Shown here piece by piece: positions 12,036 to 22,496 of a stretch of DNA of 64,000 nucleotides. Origin of the DNA: Amphiplicatus metriothermophilus. Its GTDB lineage: Bacteria > Pseudomonadota > Alphaproteobacteria > Caulobacterales > Parvularculaceae. The translations under genes were made by a program, and so were the position numbers. The stretch spans positions 349,999-413,998 of the forward strand of contig NZ_FZQA01000003.1 of the NCBI RefSeq assembly GCF_900199215.1, given 5' to 3'. The notes under the pieces are model-generated. The model worked only from the letters and a program-made list of their open reading frames with translations, was not told the origin of the DNA and did not search any database. The first letter of the stretch is position 1, and each line of letters begins with the position of its first letter.

Positions 12036-12335
12036 TCAGCGCCAGCGATCGCGGTCGCTGAGAAGCCTGTGCATCAGCGAATTCGCTTCAAGCAGAATTT
12101 CATAGCCCGCTTCGTCGTCGCCGGCGGCGTATTTCGCCAGCGCCGAATCCAGCGTCACCGCGATCCGATGGCGCTTGTGGGCTTGCACGATCTTCGCGTA
12201 GACCTGAAACGCCTGGTACGGCATGACGACGCAAAGCGGGCGTCCGTGCCGACGGATCAGCACGATTTCGTCCTTCGCAGCCTTGAGCATCGCACCAAAA
12301 TTCCGCTTCGCCGCGTCGGCGGTGAAGATGCGCAT
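12036..12335 (-). CDS. Phd/YefM-family antitoxin, orphan
   Basis: The product has 99 residues. The N-terminal half is the Phd/YefM fold: a start like MRIFTADAAKRNFGAMLKAA, then the strand-turn VLIRRHGRPLCVVMPYQ, the DNA-binding half of type II antitoxins. The C-terminal half is longer than usual and has no toxin-binding sequence that I recognise. No PIN, RelE or Fic-type toxin ORF adjoins it. It is therefore an orphan, or the remains of a module inserted between gatA and gatB. Confidence 0.82.
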   Translation of the reverse strand: MRIFTADAAKRNFGAMLKAAKDEIVLIRRHGRPLCVVMPYQAFQVYAKIVQAHKRHRIAVTLDSALAKYAAGDDEAGYEILLEANSLMHRLLSDRDRWR

Positions 12336-12565
12336 GACTTCCTCCTTCCAGCGTCTTGCCCTTCGAGCCTAACGGCGCGCCGAAAGGGGCGGATAAGTCG
12401 GTCGAACAGGATGGCTGAAAGGTTAAGCGCGCCCGGCGCGTTTCGCGCGGAATTGCCGCGCCGGCCAGGAAAAATGCGGGCGCCGGCACTTCGCCGCGCC
12501 GCCGGCCGTTTTCAAAACGTGAAGAACATGCTTAAGGATCGGCGCGCGCCGTCAGGGAATCGGAA

Positions 12566-14032
12566 ATGAGCGTTCAGCCCCGCAAGCTCCTCAAAGGCGA
12601 GACCGGCGACTGGGAAGTCGTCGTCGGGCTCGAAGTCCACGCGCAGGTGATCTCGAAGGCGAAGCTCTTCTCCGGCGCGTCTGCGGCCTATGGCGCGGGG
12701 CCGAACGAGAACGTGTCGATGGTCGATGCGGCGATGCCGGGCATGCTGCCGGTCATCAACCGCTTTTGCGTGGAGCAGGCGGTGCGCACGGGTCTCGGGC
12801 TCAACGCGAAGATCAATCTCTGGTCGCGGTTCGACCGCAAGAACTATTTCTATCCGGACCTGCCGCAGGGCTATCAGATTTCTCAGTACAAGGATCCGAT
12901 TGTCGGCGAGGGCGAGATAGAGGTCGAGCTCGACGGCGGCGAGACCATCGTGGTCGGCATCGAGCGGCTGCATCTCGAACAGGACGCGGGCAAATCGATC
13001 CACGACCTGTCGCCGAAGGAGTCCTATGTCGATCTCAACCGCGCGGGCGTGGCGCTGATGGAGATCGTCTCCAGGCCCGACATGCGCTCGGCCGACGAAG
13101 CGGCGGCCTATTTCTCGAAGCTCAGGACGATCCTGCGCTATCTCGGAACCTGCGACGGCAATATGGAGGAAGGCTCCATGCGCGCCGACGTCAACGTGTC
13201 GGTGCGCCGTCCCGGCGAACCATTCGGTACGCGAACGGAAACCAAGAACATCAACTCCATCCGCTATGTGAAGCAGGCGGTGGAGTATGAGGCGCGCCGA
13301 CAGATCGCGGTCCTCGAATCCGGCGGCGAGATCGAGCAGGAAACGCGCCTGTTCAACGTCGCGACCGGCGAGACGCGGCCCATGCGCTCGAAAGAGGATG
13401 CGCACGACTACCGGTATTTTCCGGATCCGGATCTTCTGCCGCTGGAGCTCGATCCGGAATGGGTCGAGCGGATCAGAAACAGCCTTCCCGAACTGCCGGA
13501 CGCCAAGAAGCATCGTTTCATTCGCGACTACGGGCTGTCGGCCTATGACGCGGCGGTGCTCGCCGCCGACCGGGCGAGGGCTGATTATTTCGAAGCGGTC
13601 GCGAAGGGGCGCGACGGCAAGCTCGCGGCGAACTGGGTGACCACGGAATTGTTCGGCGCGCTCAACAGGGCCGGCCGCGAGATCGAGGCGACGCCGGTCG
13701 CGGCCGAGCGGCTCGGCGCGCTCATCGACCTTATCGCCGAGGGCGTCATTTCAGGGCGCATCGCCAAGGACGTCTTCGCCGTGATGTTCGAGACCGGCGA
13801 GGATCCGGCGAAGATCGTCGAGGAGCGCGGCCTCAAACAGGTCACCGATGCGGGCGCCATCGAGAAGGTGGTCGACGAGATCATCGCCGCCAACCCCGCT
13901 CAGGTCGAGCAGGTCAAGGCCAAGCCCAAGACCTTCGGCTGGTTCGTCGGCCAGGTGATGAAGGCGACCGCCGGCAAGGCCAACCCGCAGGCGGTGAACG
14001 ACATTCTTAAGCGGAAGCTCGGGCTTGAGTGA
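12566..14032 (+). CDS. gatB: Asp/Glu-tRNA amidotransferase subunit B
   Basis: GatB activates the glutamyl or aspartyl group on tRNA and transfers ammonia to it. The 488-residue product has the kinase-like cradle domain, with [13 protein letters not shown] at the start, [34 protein letters not shown] and [14 protein letters not shown] helical tail domain follows, with the YqeY-like C-terminus ending at [19 protein letters not shown]. The residues are intact. It is separated from gatCA by a hydrolase gene and an antitoxin gene, so it is probably transcribed apart from them. Confidence 0.97.
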   Translation: MSVQPRKLLKGETGDWEVVVGLEVHAQVISKAKLFSGASAAYGAGPNENVSMVDAAMPGMLPVINRFCVEQAVRTGLGLNAKINLWSRFDRKNYFYPDLPQGYQISQYKDPIVGEGEIEVELDGGETIVVGIERLHLEQDAGKSIHDLSPKESYVDLNRAGVALMEIVSRPDMRSADEAAAYFSKLRTILRYLGTCDGNMEEGSMRADVNVSVRRPGEPFGTRTETKNINSIRYVKQAVEYEARRQIAVLESGGEIEQETRLFNVATGETRPMRSKEDAHDYRYFPDPDLLPLELDPEWVERIRNSLPELPDAKKHRFIRDYGLSAYDAAVLAADRARADYFEAVAKGRDGKLAANWVTTELFGALNRAGREIEATPVAAERLGALIDLIAEGVISGRIAKDVFAVMFETGEDPAKIVEERGLKQVTDAGAIEKVVDEIIAANPAQVEQVKAKPKTFGWFVGQVMKATAGKANPQAVNDILKRKLGLE

Positions 14033-14135
14033 CGGCGCGTTCACGGGTCCGTGATTGATGTCCGGGTCCCAGGCTTGCTAGACTGCGAGCGGGCGCGATC
14101 CGGGGGCGGCAGAAGATTAGGAAGGAGAACGTCCT

Positions 14136-14558
14136 ATGCGGGTGAATCTTCCTCTTGCGAGCGCGGCCCTGCTGATCGCGATGGGTTGCGCCACGACGGC
14201 GTCCGAACGGGTCGACGAAAAGGTGGTCGAAAAGCTCGCCGGCTTCGAGCGCACCGGCGAAACGGTGGGCTGCCTGAACGTCCGCAGCATTTCGTCGATC
14301 GACGCCGCCGACGAAAAGACCTTCCTCGTGCGCGTCGGCGTCAACGATTACTACGTGAACGAAGCGCGCGGCCGGTGCAGCGGCGCCACGAGCAACTTCA
14401 ATCATCTCGAGTACACGCTCACCGCCGCACAGCTTTGCAGGCTCGACGTCATTCGCGTGGTCGACAACCAGACGGGAACGTTCTACGGCTCCTGTTCTCT
14501 GGGCGATTTCGAGAGACTGAAGGACAAGGCCCCGGCCGAGGCGGACGAGGCGTCCTAA
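14136..14558 (+). CDS. Small lipoprotein, DUF6491-like
   Basis: The product has 140 residues with a lipobox (LLIAMGC, lipidated Cys near residue 18). The mature part has the pattern GCLNVRSISSIDAADEKTF, then V-DYYVNEARGRCSG, and later a QLCRLD and GTFYGSCSLGDF, giving four conserved cysteines. This resembles the DUF6491 family found in alphaproteobacteria and Xanthomonadales. The function is unknown. A purine-rich site (GAAGGAG) precedes the ATG. A strong hairpin terminator follows. Confidence 0.7.
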   Translation: MRVNLPLASAALLIAMGCATTASERVDEKVVEKLAGFERTGETVGCLNVRSISSIDAADEKTFLVRVGVNDYYVNEARGRCSGATSNFNHLEYTLTAAQLCRLDVIRVVDNQTGTFYGSCSLGDFERLKDKAPAEADEAS

Positions 14559-14584
14559 GCGCCTGGCGCCGCCGAGCGGTTTCG

Positions 14585-14635
14585 CCGTTCCCCGTCACGC
14601 GATCGTGACGGCGAACGGTCCTTTGCGCCTTTATC
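14585..14635 (+). terminator. Terminator after the DUF6491-like gene
   Basis: A long stem (CCGTTC, bulge, CCGTCACG pairing with CGTGACGG, bulge, GAACGG; 14585-14618) with a 4-base loop is followed by a T-rich stretch (CCTTTGCGCCTTT). It separates this gene from the downstream GST. Confidence 0.7.
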
Positions 14636-14714
14636 GCTTACGCTTATCTGTGATCGACGAAGCGCCGTCGCCCGACGGGGCTATTCTTCCGTATCCAGAG
14701 GAGAACGTCGATCC

Positions 14715-15440
14715 ATGAGCGCTCCCATCCGTCTTTACTACTGGCCGACGCCGAACGGCTGGAAGATCACGATCATGCTGGAGGAGCTCGGCGTTCCGTA
14801 CGACGTCGAATATGTAAACATCCTCAAGGGCGATCAGTTCGGGGAGGATTTTCTCAAGATCTCGCCCAACAACCGGATGCCGGCGATCGTCGATCCCGAC
14901 GGGCCGGGCGGCGCGCCGATCTCGATCTTCGAGTCGGGCGCGATCCTGCAATATCTCGGGCGCAAGTTCGGCCGGTTCTACCCCCGGGACGAGCGCCCGC
15001 GCGTCGAGGTCGAGCAGTGGCTTTTCTGGCAGGTCGGCGGGCTCGGACCGATGGCCGGCCAGGCGCATCATTTCCTGCGCTACGCGCCCGAGAAGATTCC
15101 GTACGCCGCCGAGCGCTACGTCCGCGAATGCAGGCGGCTATACGGCGTGATGGAGCGCCGCCTCGCCGACCGCGATTTTCTCGCAGGCGATTATTCGATC
15201 GCCGACATGGCGGCGTTCGGCTGGGCCGTCTCGCATGAATGGCATGACGTATCTTTCGACGCGTTCCCGAAGGTGAAGGCCTGGTTCGAGCGCGTCGGCG
15301 CGCGCGAGGCGGTCAAGCGCGGCCTCGCCGTCGGCGCGGAGGAGCGCGACAAGACGCGCGCCATCGCCGACGACGAAGAAGCCCGGCGCCATCTATTCGG
15401 AATCGACTCGCGGCGGGAGAAGGCGGCGCCCGGCGATTAA
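14715..15440 (+). CDS. Glutathione S-transferase, YfcG/YghU-like disulfide-bond oxidoreductase
   Basis: The 241-residue product has a thioredoxin-like N-terminal domain: IRLYYWPTPNGWKITIMLEELG, with the Thr/Asn that replaces catalytic Tyr in the Nu class, then SPNNRMPAIVDPDG and FESGAILQYLGRKFGRF. The all-helical C-terminal domain includes the family's DFLAGDYSIADMAAFGW motif. These features place it with the YghU/YfcG disulfide-reductase group and not the classical detoxifying GSTs. A GAGGAG site precedes the ATG. Confidence 0.93.
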   Translation: MSAPIRLYYWPTPNGWKITIMLEELGVPYDVEYVNILKGDQFGEDFLKISPNNRMPAIVDPDGPGGAPISIFESGAILQYLGRKFGRFYPRDERPRVEVEQWLFWQVGGLGPMAGQAHHFLRYAPEKIPYAAERYVRECRRLYGVMERRLADRDFLAGDYSIADMAAFGWAVSHEWHDVSFDAFPKVKAWFERVGAREAVKRGLAVGAEERDKTRAIADDEEARRHLFGIDSRREKAAPGD

Positions 15441-15457
15441 CCTTTCGCTTACGGTCC

Positions 15458-15498
15458 GTAAACGAATGAACAAGGTTTCGTTTACCGGATGTTAGCGC
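15458..15498. promoter_or_regulatory. Inverted repeats upstream of the Sel1-like gene
   Basis: GTAAACGA (15458-15465) pairs with TCGTTTAC (15478-15485). A neighbouring TTACGG-T-CCGTAA overlaps it on the left. The right arm runs into TTTA-N7-TTAGC (15481-15496), which is a two-mismatch resemblance to a CtrA box. Function is unproven. Confidence 0.3.
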
Positions 15499-15574
15499 AA
15501 GGCCTTTCATCCTTTTCATGGTTAAGCCCGGCGGCCGCAAGGGGGCGGCGGGGCGCAGGATGAGGGGCTCAACG

Positions 15575-15859
15575 ATGTCAGTGTCGATTCAGGCCGAGGA
15601 CCTTTCGGCCGCCGAACCGATCCTGAGCGGCGAGGAGATGTACCGGCTGGGGCTCGCCGCCTCCACGGGCGGGCAGAGCGGCGCCTTCGATCTCGTGACC
15701 GCGCATATGTGGTTCAATCTCGCGGCCATGCAGGGCAATCTCGAAGCGCGCGCCTATCGCGCCGAGCTCGCCCGCGAGATGACCGCCGAAGAGATCGCCG
15801 AAGCCCAGCGGCTGGCCCGCCAGTATCTCGCGACCCATCGCCCGCGCCTCGACGGGTGA
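15575..15859 (+). CDS. Small Sel1-repeat-like protein
   Basis: The product has 94 residues from the ATG at 15575 (an in-frame upstream start at 15518 adds 19 basic residues that look unconserved). The centre reads AHMWFNLAAMQGNLEAR, a Sel1-like repeat. It is followed by MTAEEIAEAQRLARQYL, typical of small alphaproteobacterial proteins of this kind. No signal peptide is seen. Sel1 repeats are protein-protein scaffolds. The partner is not known here. Confidence 0.7.
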   Translation: MSVSIQAEDLSAAEPILSGEEMYRLGLAASTGGQSGAFDLVTAHMWFNLAAMQGNLEARAYRAELAREMTAEEIAEAQRLARQYLATHRPRLDG

Positions 15860-15868
15860 GGGCGCGCG

Positions 15869-16258
15869 CTATTTCCGCGCCGCCTTTGTCGGATCGCCGA
15901 GCTGCACATTGAGGCTCGCCGCTTCCCTGGCGAGCCGCGCGGCGAGCGCCGCGTCGACCGGGTCGCCCTTGACGAAGGTCCGCGTCGCCATCTCGTATTT
16001 GCCGCCGGGTTTGAGGGCGGGGTCGATTTTCGTCAGCCGCTTGCCGCGCCAGAAGCCGAAGAGCACCCGTTCTTCCTCCGCGCGGATGAGCAGGGCGGGA
16101 CCGTTCCGCAAATAAACGATGTGGCCCCATTTGATCGTCTCTTCGAGATCGGCGGCGCTTTTCGCCGCCGCGCGCAAGGCGGCGACCGTTTCCTTCCTCC
16201 AGCCCCGCAGGGCCCTCACATAGGCGTCCGGATCGGCGGCGGGCGGCGTTTTCTTCAT
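15869..16258 (-). CDS. DUF1801 domain protein (YdhG-like)
   Basis: The product has 129 residues. It has the DUF1801 pattern: an N-terminal helix (DPDAYVRALRGWRKETVAALR), ETIKWGHIVYLRNG, VLFGFWRGKRL and a C-terminal helix. Members are small soluble proteins of unknown biochemical role, structurally like the iron chaperone frataxin-like YdhG. The gene converges on the Sel1-like gene with a 9-base gap. Confidence 0.85.
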   Translation of the reverse strand: MKKTPPAADPDAYVRALRGWRKETVAALRAAAKSAADLEETIKWGHIVYLRNGPALLIRAEEERVLFGFWRGKRLTKIDPALKPGGKYEMATRTFVKGDPVDAALAARLAREAASLNVQLGDPTKAARK

Positions 16259-16410
16259 GAAGCTCCCCTTCGCTCGCGAGGGCGATATCGTAGCAATTCA
16301 GGCCGGGCTTCAGGCCGCCAAGGCGAGCGCCGCGGCGAACCCGAGATGGGGGCCGAAGCCGACCCTAGGCCGGAGGCGTGTGCGATCGCATATGGAGGAA
16401 AGCAATTCTC

Positions 16411-16761
16411 ATGACGAAACACCGAATCTATACGACGAGCTTCGCAAGCGTTTATCCGCATTATATCGCTAAGGCGGAGAAAAAGGGACGCACGAAGGCG
16501 GAAGTCGATCAGATCATCCGCTGGCTGACGGGATACAACCAGATGGAGCTGGAAGCCCAGCTGAAAAAGCAAACGGACTTTGAGACGTTCTTCGCGCAAG
16601 CGCCGCAACCCAATCCTTCACGCGCGTCGATCAAGGGCGTGATTTGCGGCGTCCGAGTGGAGGAGATAAAAGAGCCGACCATGCGGGAAATTCGCTATCT
16701 TGATAAATTGATCGACGAACTCGCCAAGGGAAGAGCGATGGAGAAGATCTTGCGCGAATGA
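16411..16761 (+). CDS. DUF2200 domain protein
   Basis: The 116-residue product matches DUF2200 nearly end to end: [20 protein letters not shown] at the start, [43 protein letters not shown] and the final [24 protein letters not shown] site precedes the ATG by about 9 bases. Members are soluble and of unknown function. The gene is slightly lower in GC than its neighbours. Confidence 0.92.
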   Translation: MTKHRIYTTSFASVYPHYIAKAEKKGRTKAEVDQIIRWLTGYNQMELEAQLKKQTDFETFFAQAPQPNPSRASIKGVICGVRVEEIKEPTMREIRYLDKLIDELAKGRAMEKILRE

Positions 16762-17128
16762 GAACAAGGAAAAATATGTGGCGCGTCGCGATTGCCGCGC
16801 AGGGCCGGCTGCTGCCAGCGTCGGCGGCGACGAACGGGGGGGGCGCGGGTTGGCGGCGCTCGCAACACGTGGATATCGGCCTTGCGGCCTCAACCCGCCC
16901 TGCGCCGAAGGCGGGCCCCAGAGCATGTCCGATCGGAAGCGCGCTGGATCATCCCGCAACCATCAACCCGCTCACCCTGACGAAAGTCGGGGTCCAGTTA
17001 AAATAAAAGAACCGGGCTTCGCCCGTCATTGTCCCTTGGTTGGGTCCCGGCTTTTGCCGGGATGGGCGGGGAAGCCCGAAGGACCGTCTTGAAGGATGGT
17101 CTCCATTCTGCGAACTTAGTAGGCGCAG
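16762..17128. repeat. Gene-free stretch with several short interspersed repeats
   Basis: No convincing gene is present in these 367 bases. The segment holds several REP-like pieces. CCCTGACGAAAGTCGGGGTCCAG lies at about 16974-16996. CGGGCTTCGCCCG is a hairpin near 17013-17026. CCCGGCTTTTGCCGGG is a perfect hairpin inside a GTCATTGTCCC-GGGTCCCGG unit (about 17026-17066). An AGAGCATGTCCGATCGG piece near 16920 resembles an element seen in other alphaproteobacteria. It separates DUF2200 from uvrA (convergent) and may also terminate them. Confidence 0.55.
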
Positions 17129-20071
<2,943 letters not shown>

Positions 20072-20185
20072 GATGCTTATCAGGCTCGTTTCGAACTGCG
20101 GCGGGGACCTGTGATCGGGCGAAGGAACGGCGCGGGGCGGCCGTTCATGGCCGGCCATACAATCGCAAATACGCGTTGACAGCAA

Positions 20186-20200
20186 GAACAGGATGTGAAC
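20186..20200. promoter_or_regulatory. LexA (SOS) box between uvrA and ssb
   Basis: GAAC-N7-GAAC (GAACAGGATGTGAAC) is the reverse complement of the alphaproteobacterial LexA operator GTTC-N7-GTTC, with exact spacing. It lies about 115 bases upstream of uvrA and 98 upstream of ssb. It can thus control either or both genes. Confidence 0.8.
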
Positions 20201-20297
20201 GTTTTCGGCGGACGCTGAAATTTTCGCCGCAGGCGCCGATTGAGCGGCCGGCGAAACGGCGCCATAGCCGCTGGGAAGCAATCAAGAGGAGCTCGTC

Positions 20298-20750
20298 ATG
20301 GCCGGAAGCGTCAATAAAGTCATTCTGATCGGCAATCTCGGCGCCGATCCGGAGGTCCGGCAGATGCAGGACGGCCGTCCGGTGGTGAACCTGCGCCTGG
20401 CGACGTCGGAAAGCTGGCGCGACAAGAACACCGGCGAACGACGCGAACGGACCGAGTGGCATCGCGTGGTGATCTTCAACGAGGGTCTCGCGCGCATCGC
20501 CGAGCAGTATCTGCGCAAGGGCTCGAAGATTTACGTCGAAGGCCAGCTTCAGACGCGCAAGTGGACGGATCAGAACGGACAGGATCGCTACACCACCGAA
20601 GTCGTGCTGCAGGGGTTCAACTCGGCGCTGACGATGCTTGACGGTCGGCGCGACGGCGGCGGCGGCGATTTCGGCGGCGAGAACTCGTCCAGCAGCGGAC
20701 GATCCGGAGGCGGTCAGTCCTTCGAACTCGACGACGACATCCCCTTTTGA
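20298..20750 (+). CDS. ssb: Single-stranded DNA-binding protein
   Basis: Tetrameric ssDNA-binding protein of replication and repair. The product has 150 residues. The N-terminal OB fold shows [17 protein letters not shown], the [11 protein letters not shown] region and [17 protein letters not shown] Gly/Ser-rich linker leads to the acidic tip DDDIPF, the docking site for DNA-metabolism partners. A GAGGAG site precedes the start. It is divergent from uvrA. Confidence 0.98.
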   Translation: MAGSVNKVILIGNLGADPEVRQMQDGRPVVNLRLATSESWRDKNTGERRERTEWHRVVIFNEGLARIAEQYLRKGSKIYVEGQLQTRKWTDQNGQDRYTTEVVLQGFNSALTMLDGRRDGGGGDFGGENSSSSGRSGGGQSFELDDDIPF

Positions 20751-20765
20751 CGAGTCGAACACGTG

Positions 20766-20821
20766 CAGGTGATTCGAATCACCTGACTGCGACACGCGGT
20801 TTCGAACGTTCGAAAGCGCGT
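20766..20821. promoter_or_regulatory. Two adjacent perfect/near-perfect palindromes upstream of the histone-like gene
   Basis: The first is the 20-base perfect palindrome CAGGTGATTCGAATCACCTG (20766-20785). The second (20794-20821) has the 16-base perfect core TTTCGAACGTTCGAAA. It extends to 13 of 14 paired positions (only 20799/20816 mismatch). No loop or T-run follows, so they look like protein-binding sites or cruciforms, not terminators. A-tracts (AAAAA and AAAAAA) follow before the next gene. Confidence 0.6.
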
Positions 20822-20982
20822 TCGAGAGTCAAAATCGGGCGAATCCGAATCACATCGCGGCGAAAAACGCACAAAAAGTGCAAAAAAGTGCCTGTGCGGA
20901 CGCTCCGTGCGCGCGCAATTGAATACTTTTTTAGCAAATTGATTTATGGTGCGGCTTTCGAACGTCGATTCGGAGGTAACCC

Positions 20983-21231
20983 ATGGCGGTAAAACGCAAA
21001 GCGACGAAGAGAAAGACGGCCAAGAAGGCGACCAAGCGCAAAGCCGCTACGAAGAAAGCGACGAAGCGCAAGACGGCCAAGAAAGCCACCAAGCGCAAGA
21101 CGGCCAAAAAGGCCGCCAAGCGCAAGGCGACGAAGCGCAAGACCGCGGCCAAGAAGACGGCCAAGAAAGCGGCGAAGCGCAAGACCGCCAAGCGCAAGAC
21201 GGCCAAGCGGCGCACGAAGAAGGCGGCCTAG
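20983..21231 (+). CDS. Histone H1-like lysine/alanine-rich DNA-binding protein
   Basis: The product has 82 residues, made almost only of Lys, Arg, Ala and Thr. It repeats units such as KRKTAKKATKRK and KAAKRKATKRK throughout. No globular domain or signal peptide is seen. This composition matches the C-terminal tails of histone H1 and bacterial Hc1/AlgP/HU-tail-like proteins, which bind DNA backbone or condense the nucleoid. A GGAGG site stands 7 bases before the ATG. Its long leader contains two palindromes and A-tracts. Confidence 0.75.
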   Translation: MAVKRKATKRKTAKKATKRKAATKKATKRKTAKKATKRKTAKKAAKRKATKRKTAAKKTAKKAAKRKTAKRKTAKRRTKKAA

Positions 21232-21269
21232 TTCCGACCGCTCTCGGCGCGCAGGTTGCGTCTCGGCGC

Positions 21270-21424
21270 CGGGGTTGCAGCAAGCGCAGCGCGTGTAGGC
21301 TGCAATTCTTGAGGGGACGATCATCGGCGACACTGTCGATGATCGCGCAAGGGGGCTCTCCCCAATTCGTCGCTCGCATGGAGCGAACCAACCAAAACCC
21401 GGCGCGGGCCCCGCGCCGGGTTTT
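21270..21424 (+). ncRNA. Candidate structured RNA or 3' UTR of the histone-like gene
   Basis: Five consecutive short stems are visible: TTGCAGC/GCTGCAA (21275-21305), CGATCATCG/CGATGATCG (21318-21345), GGGG/CCCC (about 21351-21364), CGCTC/GAGCG (21371-21385) and the terminator stem. I found no open reading frame that uses it. It could be a small RNA, a structured 3' UTR or a leader of the next gene. No RNA family was recognised. Confidence 0.35.
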
Positions 21425-21430
21425 CGTTTT
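21394..21430 (+). terminator. Strong rho-independent terminator
   Basis: A 14-bp stem, AAAACCCGGCGCGG with CCGCGCCGGGTTTT and a GCCC loop (21394-21424), is followed by CGTTTTTC. It closes the histone-like gene transcript or the candidate RNA. Confidence 0.9.
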
Positions 21431-21578
21431 TCGCCCCTCCTGCGCGCCGCGAGCCCGTTCGGCTTTGCGCAACGGGCGAGGCTCGCCCCTGTCCTCGTGC
21501 GAGATTGCGCGCGGGCCGAACGCCTGTCAGGCTTGTCTCGCTCGCCGCAATGGCGAATGCACAGGGGAGGGTCGGTCG

Positions 21579-21848
21579 ATGGGTTTCGCTTATGCAAAAA
21601 AACTGGCCGCGCTCGGCGCAGGCGTGGCGCTCGCCGCCTGCGCGACGACCGGCCCGCAGCGCGCGCCGAGCCTGGATCCGCAATGGGCTGCGAACGGATG
21701 GCTGACGCCGGGTCCGACCGGCGAGCCGGAAATCATCGGCCTTTATGTCACACGCAAGGAATGCGAAGCCGCCGTTGAAGACTGGCTGTCGCAACAGGTG
21801 GTCGGGAACCCGGTCTACGGCGAATGCCTGCCGATCGATCGGCGGTGA
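21579..21848 (+). CDS. Small lipoprotein, unknown function
   Basis: The product has 89 residues. The start at 21579 has a GGGGAGG site. The N-terminus is a lipoprotein signal with LAAC lipobox near residue 20 (GVALAACATTG). Two further cysteines (RKECEAAV and GECLPIDRR) suggest one disulfide. I do not recognise the family. Confidence 0.65.
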   Translation: MGFAYAKKLAALGAGVALAACATTGPQRAPSLDPQWAANGWLTPGPTGEPEIIGLYVTRKECEAAVEDWLSQQVVGNPVYGECLPIDRR

Positions 21849-22017
21849 CGATGCTATCAGCGACGATTGCACGGCGAACGGATCTGCGCGGACTCATCGC
21901 CCGATCGGCGCGTGAGGGCTTGTTTGACGGATGAGCGCGTCGCCGCTTTGAGATATACGTGAACATCGAGACCGTGACCGTGACGCTGCTTGCGCTGGCG
22001 CTAACATGGTCGTGCTG

Positions 22018-22490
22018 ATGGAACTCGTTCAGCTTTTGCGTTAGTTGCACATTCTCGGCGCGGCCGTGCTGCTTGGAACCGGCGTCGGCATCGCCTTCTT
22101 CATGGCGATGACGCATCGGACTCGCGACGCCGGACTTATCGCGCATGTGGCCTCAGTCGTCGTCATCGCCGATTGGGTCTTCACTGCTTCCGCCGTCGCG
22201 ATGCAGCCGGTCACGGGCGCGCTGCTGGCGCATGCCCTCGGATGGCGGCTTACGGAAGGTTGGATACTCCTGTCGCCGGCGCTTTACGTCTTGGTCGGCG
22301 CATTCTGGATTTCGGTGGTCTTCATGCAGCGCCGGATGCGCGACCTTGCGCGTGCGGCCGCAAATGACGGGACGCCTCTGCCGACGGCGTATTTCAGGCT
22401 CTGCTGAGTGTGGTTCGCTTTCGGCTTTCCGGCCTTTTCGGCGTGCTGGCCATTATCTGGCTGATGGTCGCGCGCCCGTCGATAGGTTGA
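22018..22490 (+). pseudogene. Decayed DUF2269 family membrane protein gene
   Basis: The sequence reads like a DUF2269 integral membrane protein: MELVQLLR, then TAG at 22042 instead of a sense codon, then LHILGAAVLLGTGVGIAFFM, ADWVFTASAVAMQPVTGALL and PTAYFRL. A TGA stop lies at 22405 within the expected C-terminal helix. A one-base loss near 22443 then brings LAIIWLMVARPS back in another frame. Three lesions in one gene point to a real pseudogene. The ends are set by the recognisable homology. Confidence 0.75.
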
Positions 22491-22496
22491 TCGCGT

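Noticed and set aside
20808..20823. Second SOS box GTTC-N8-GTTC
   Set aside because: The spacing is 8, not the 7 of the LexA consensus. It lies within a palindrome instead.
20983..21231. Tandem repeat or CRISPR-like array
   Set aside because: The repetition is due to codons of a Lys/Ala-rich protein, with no regular repeat-spacer structure.
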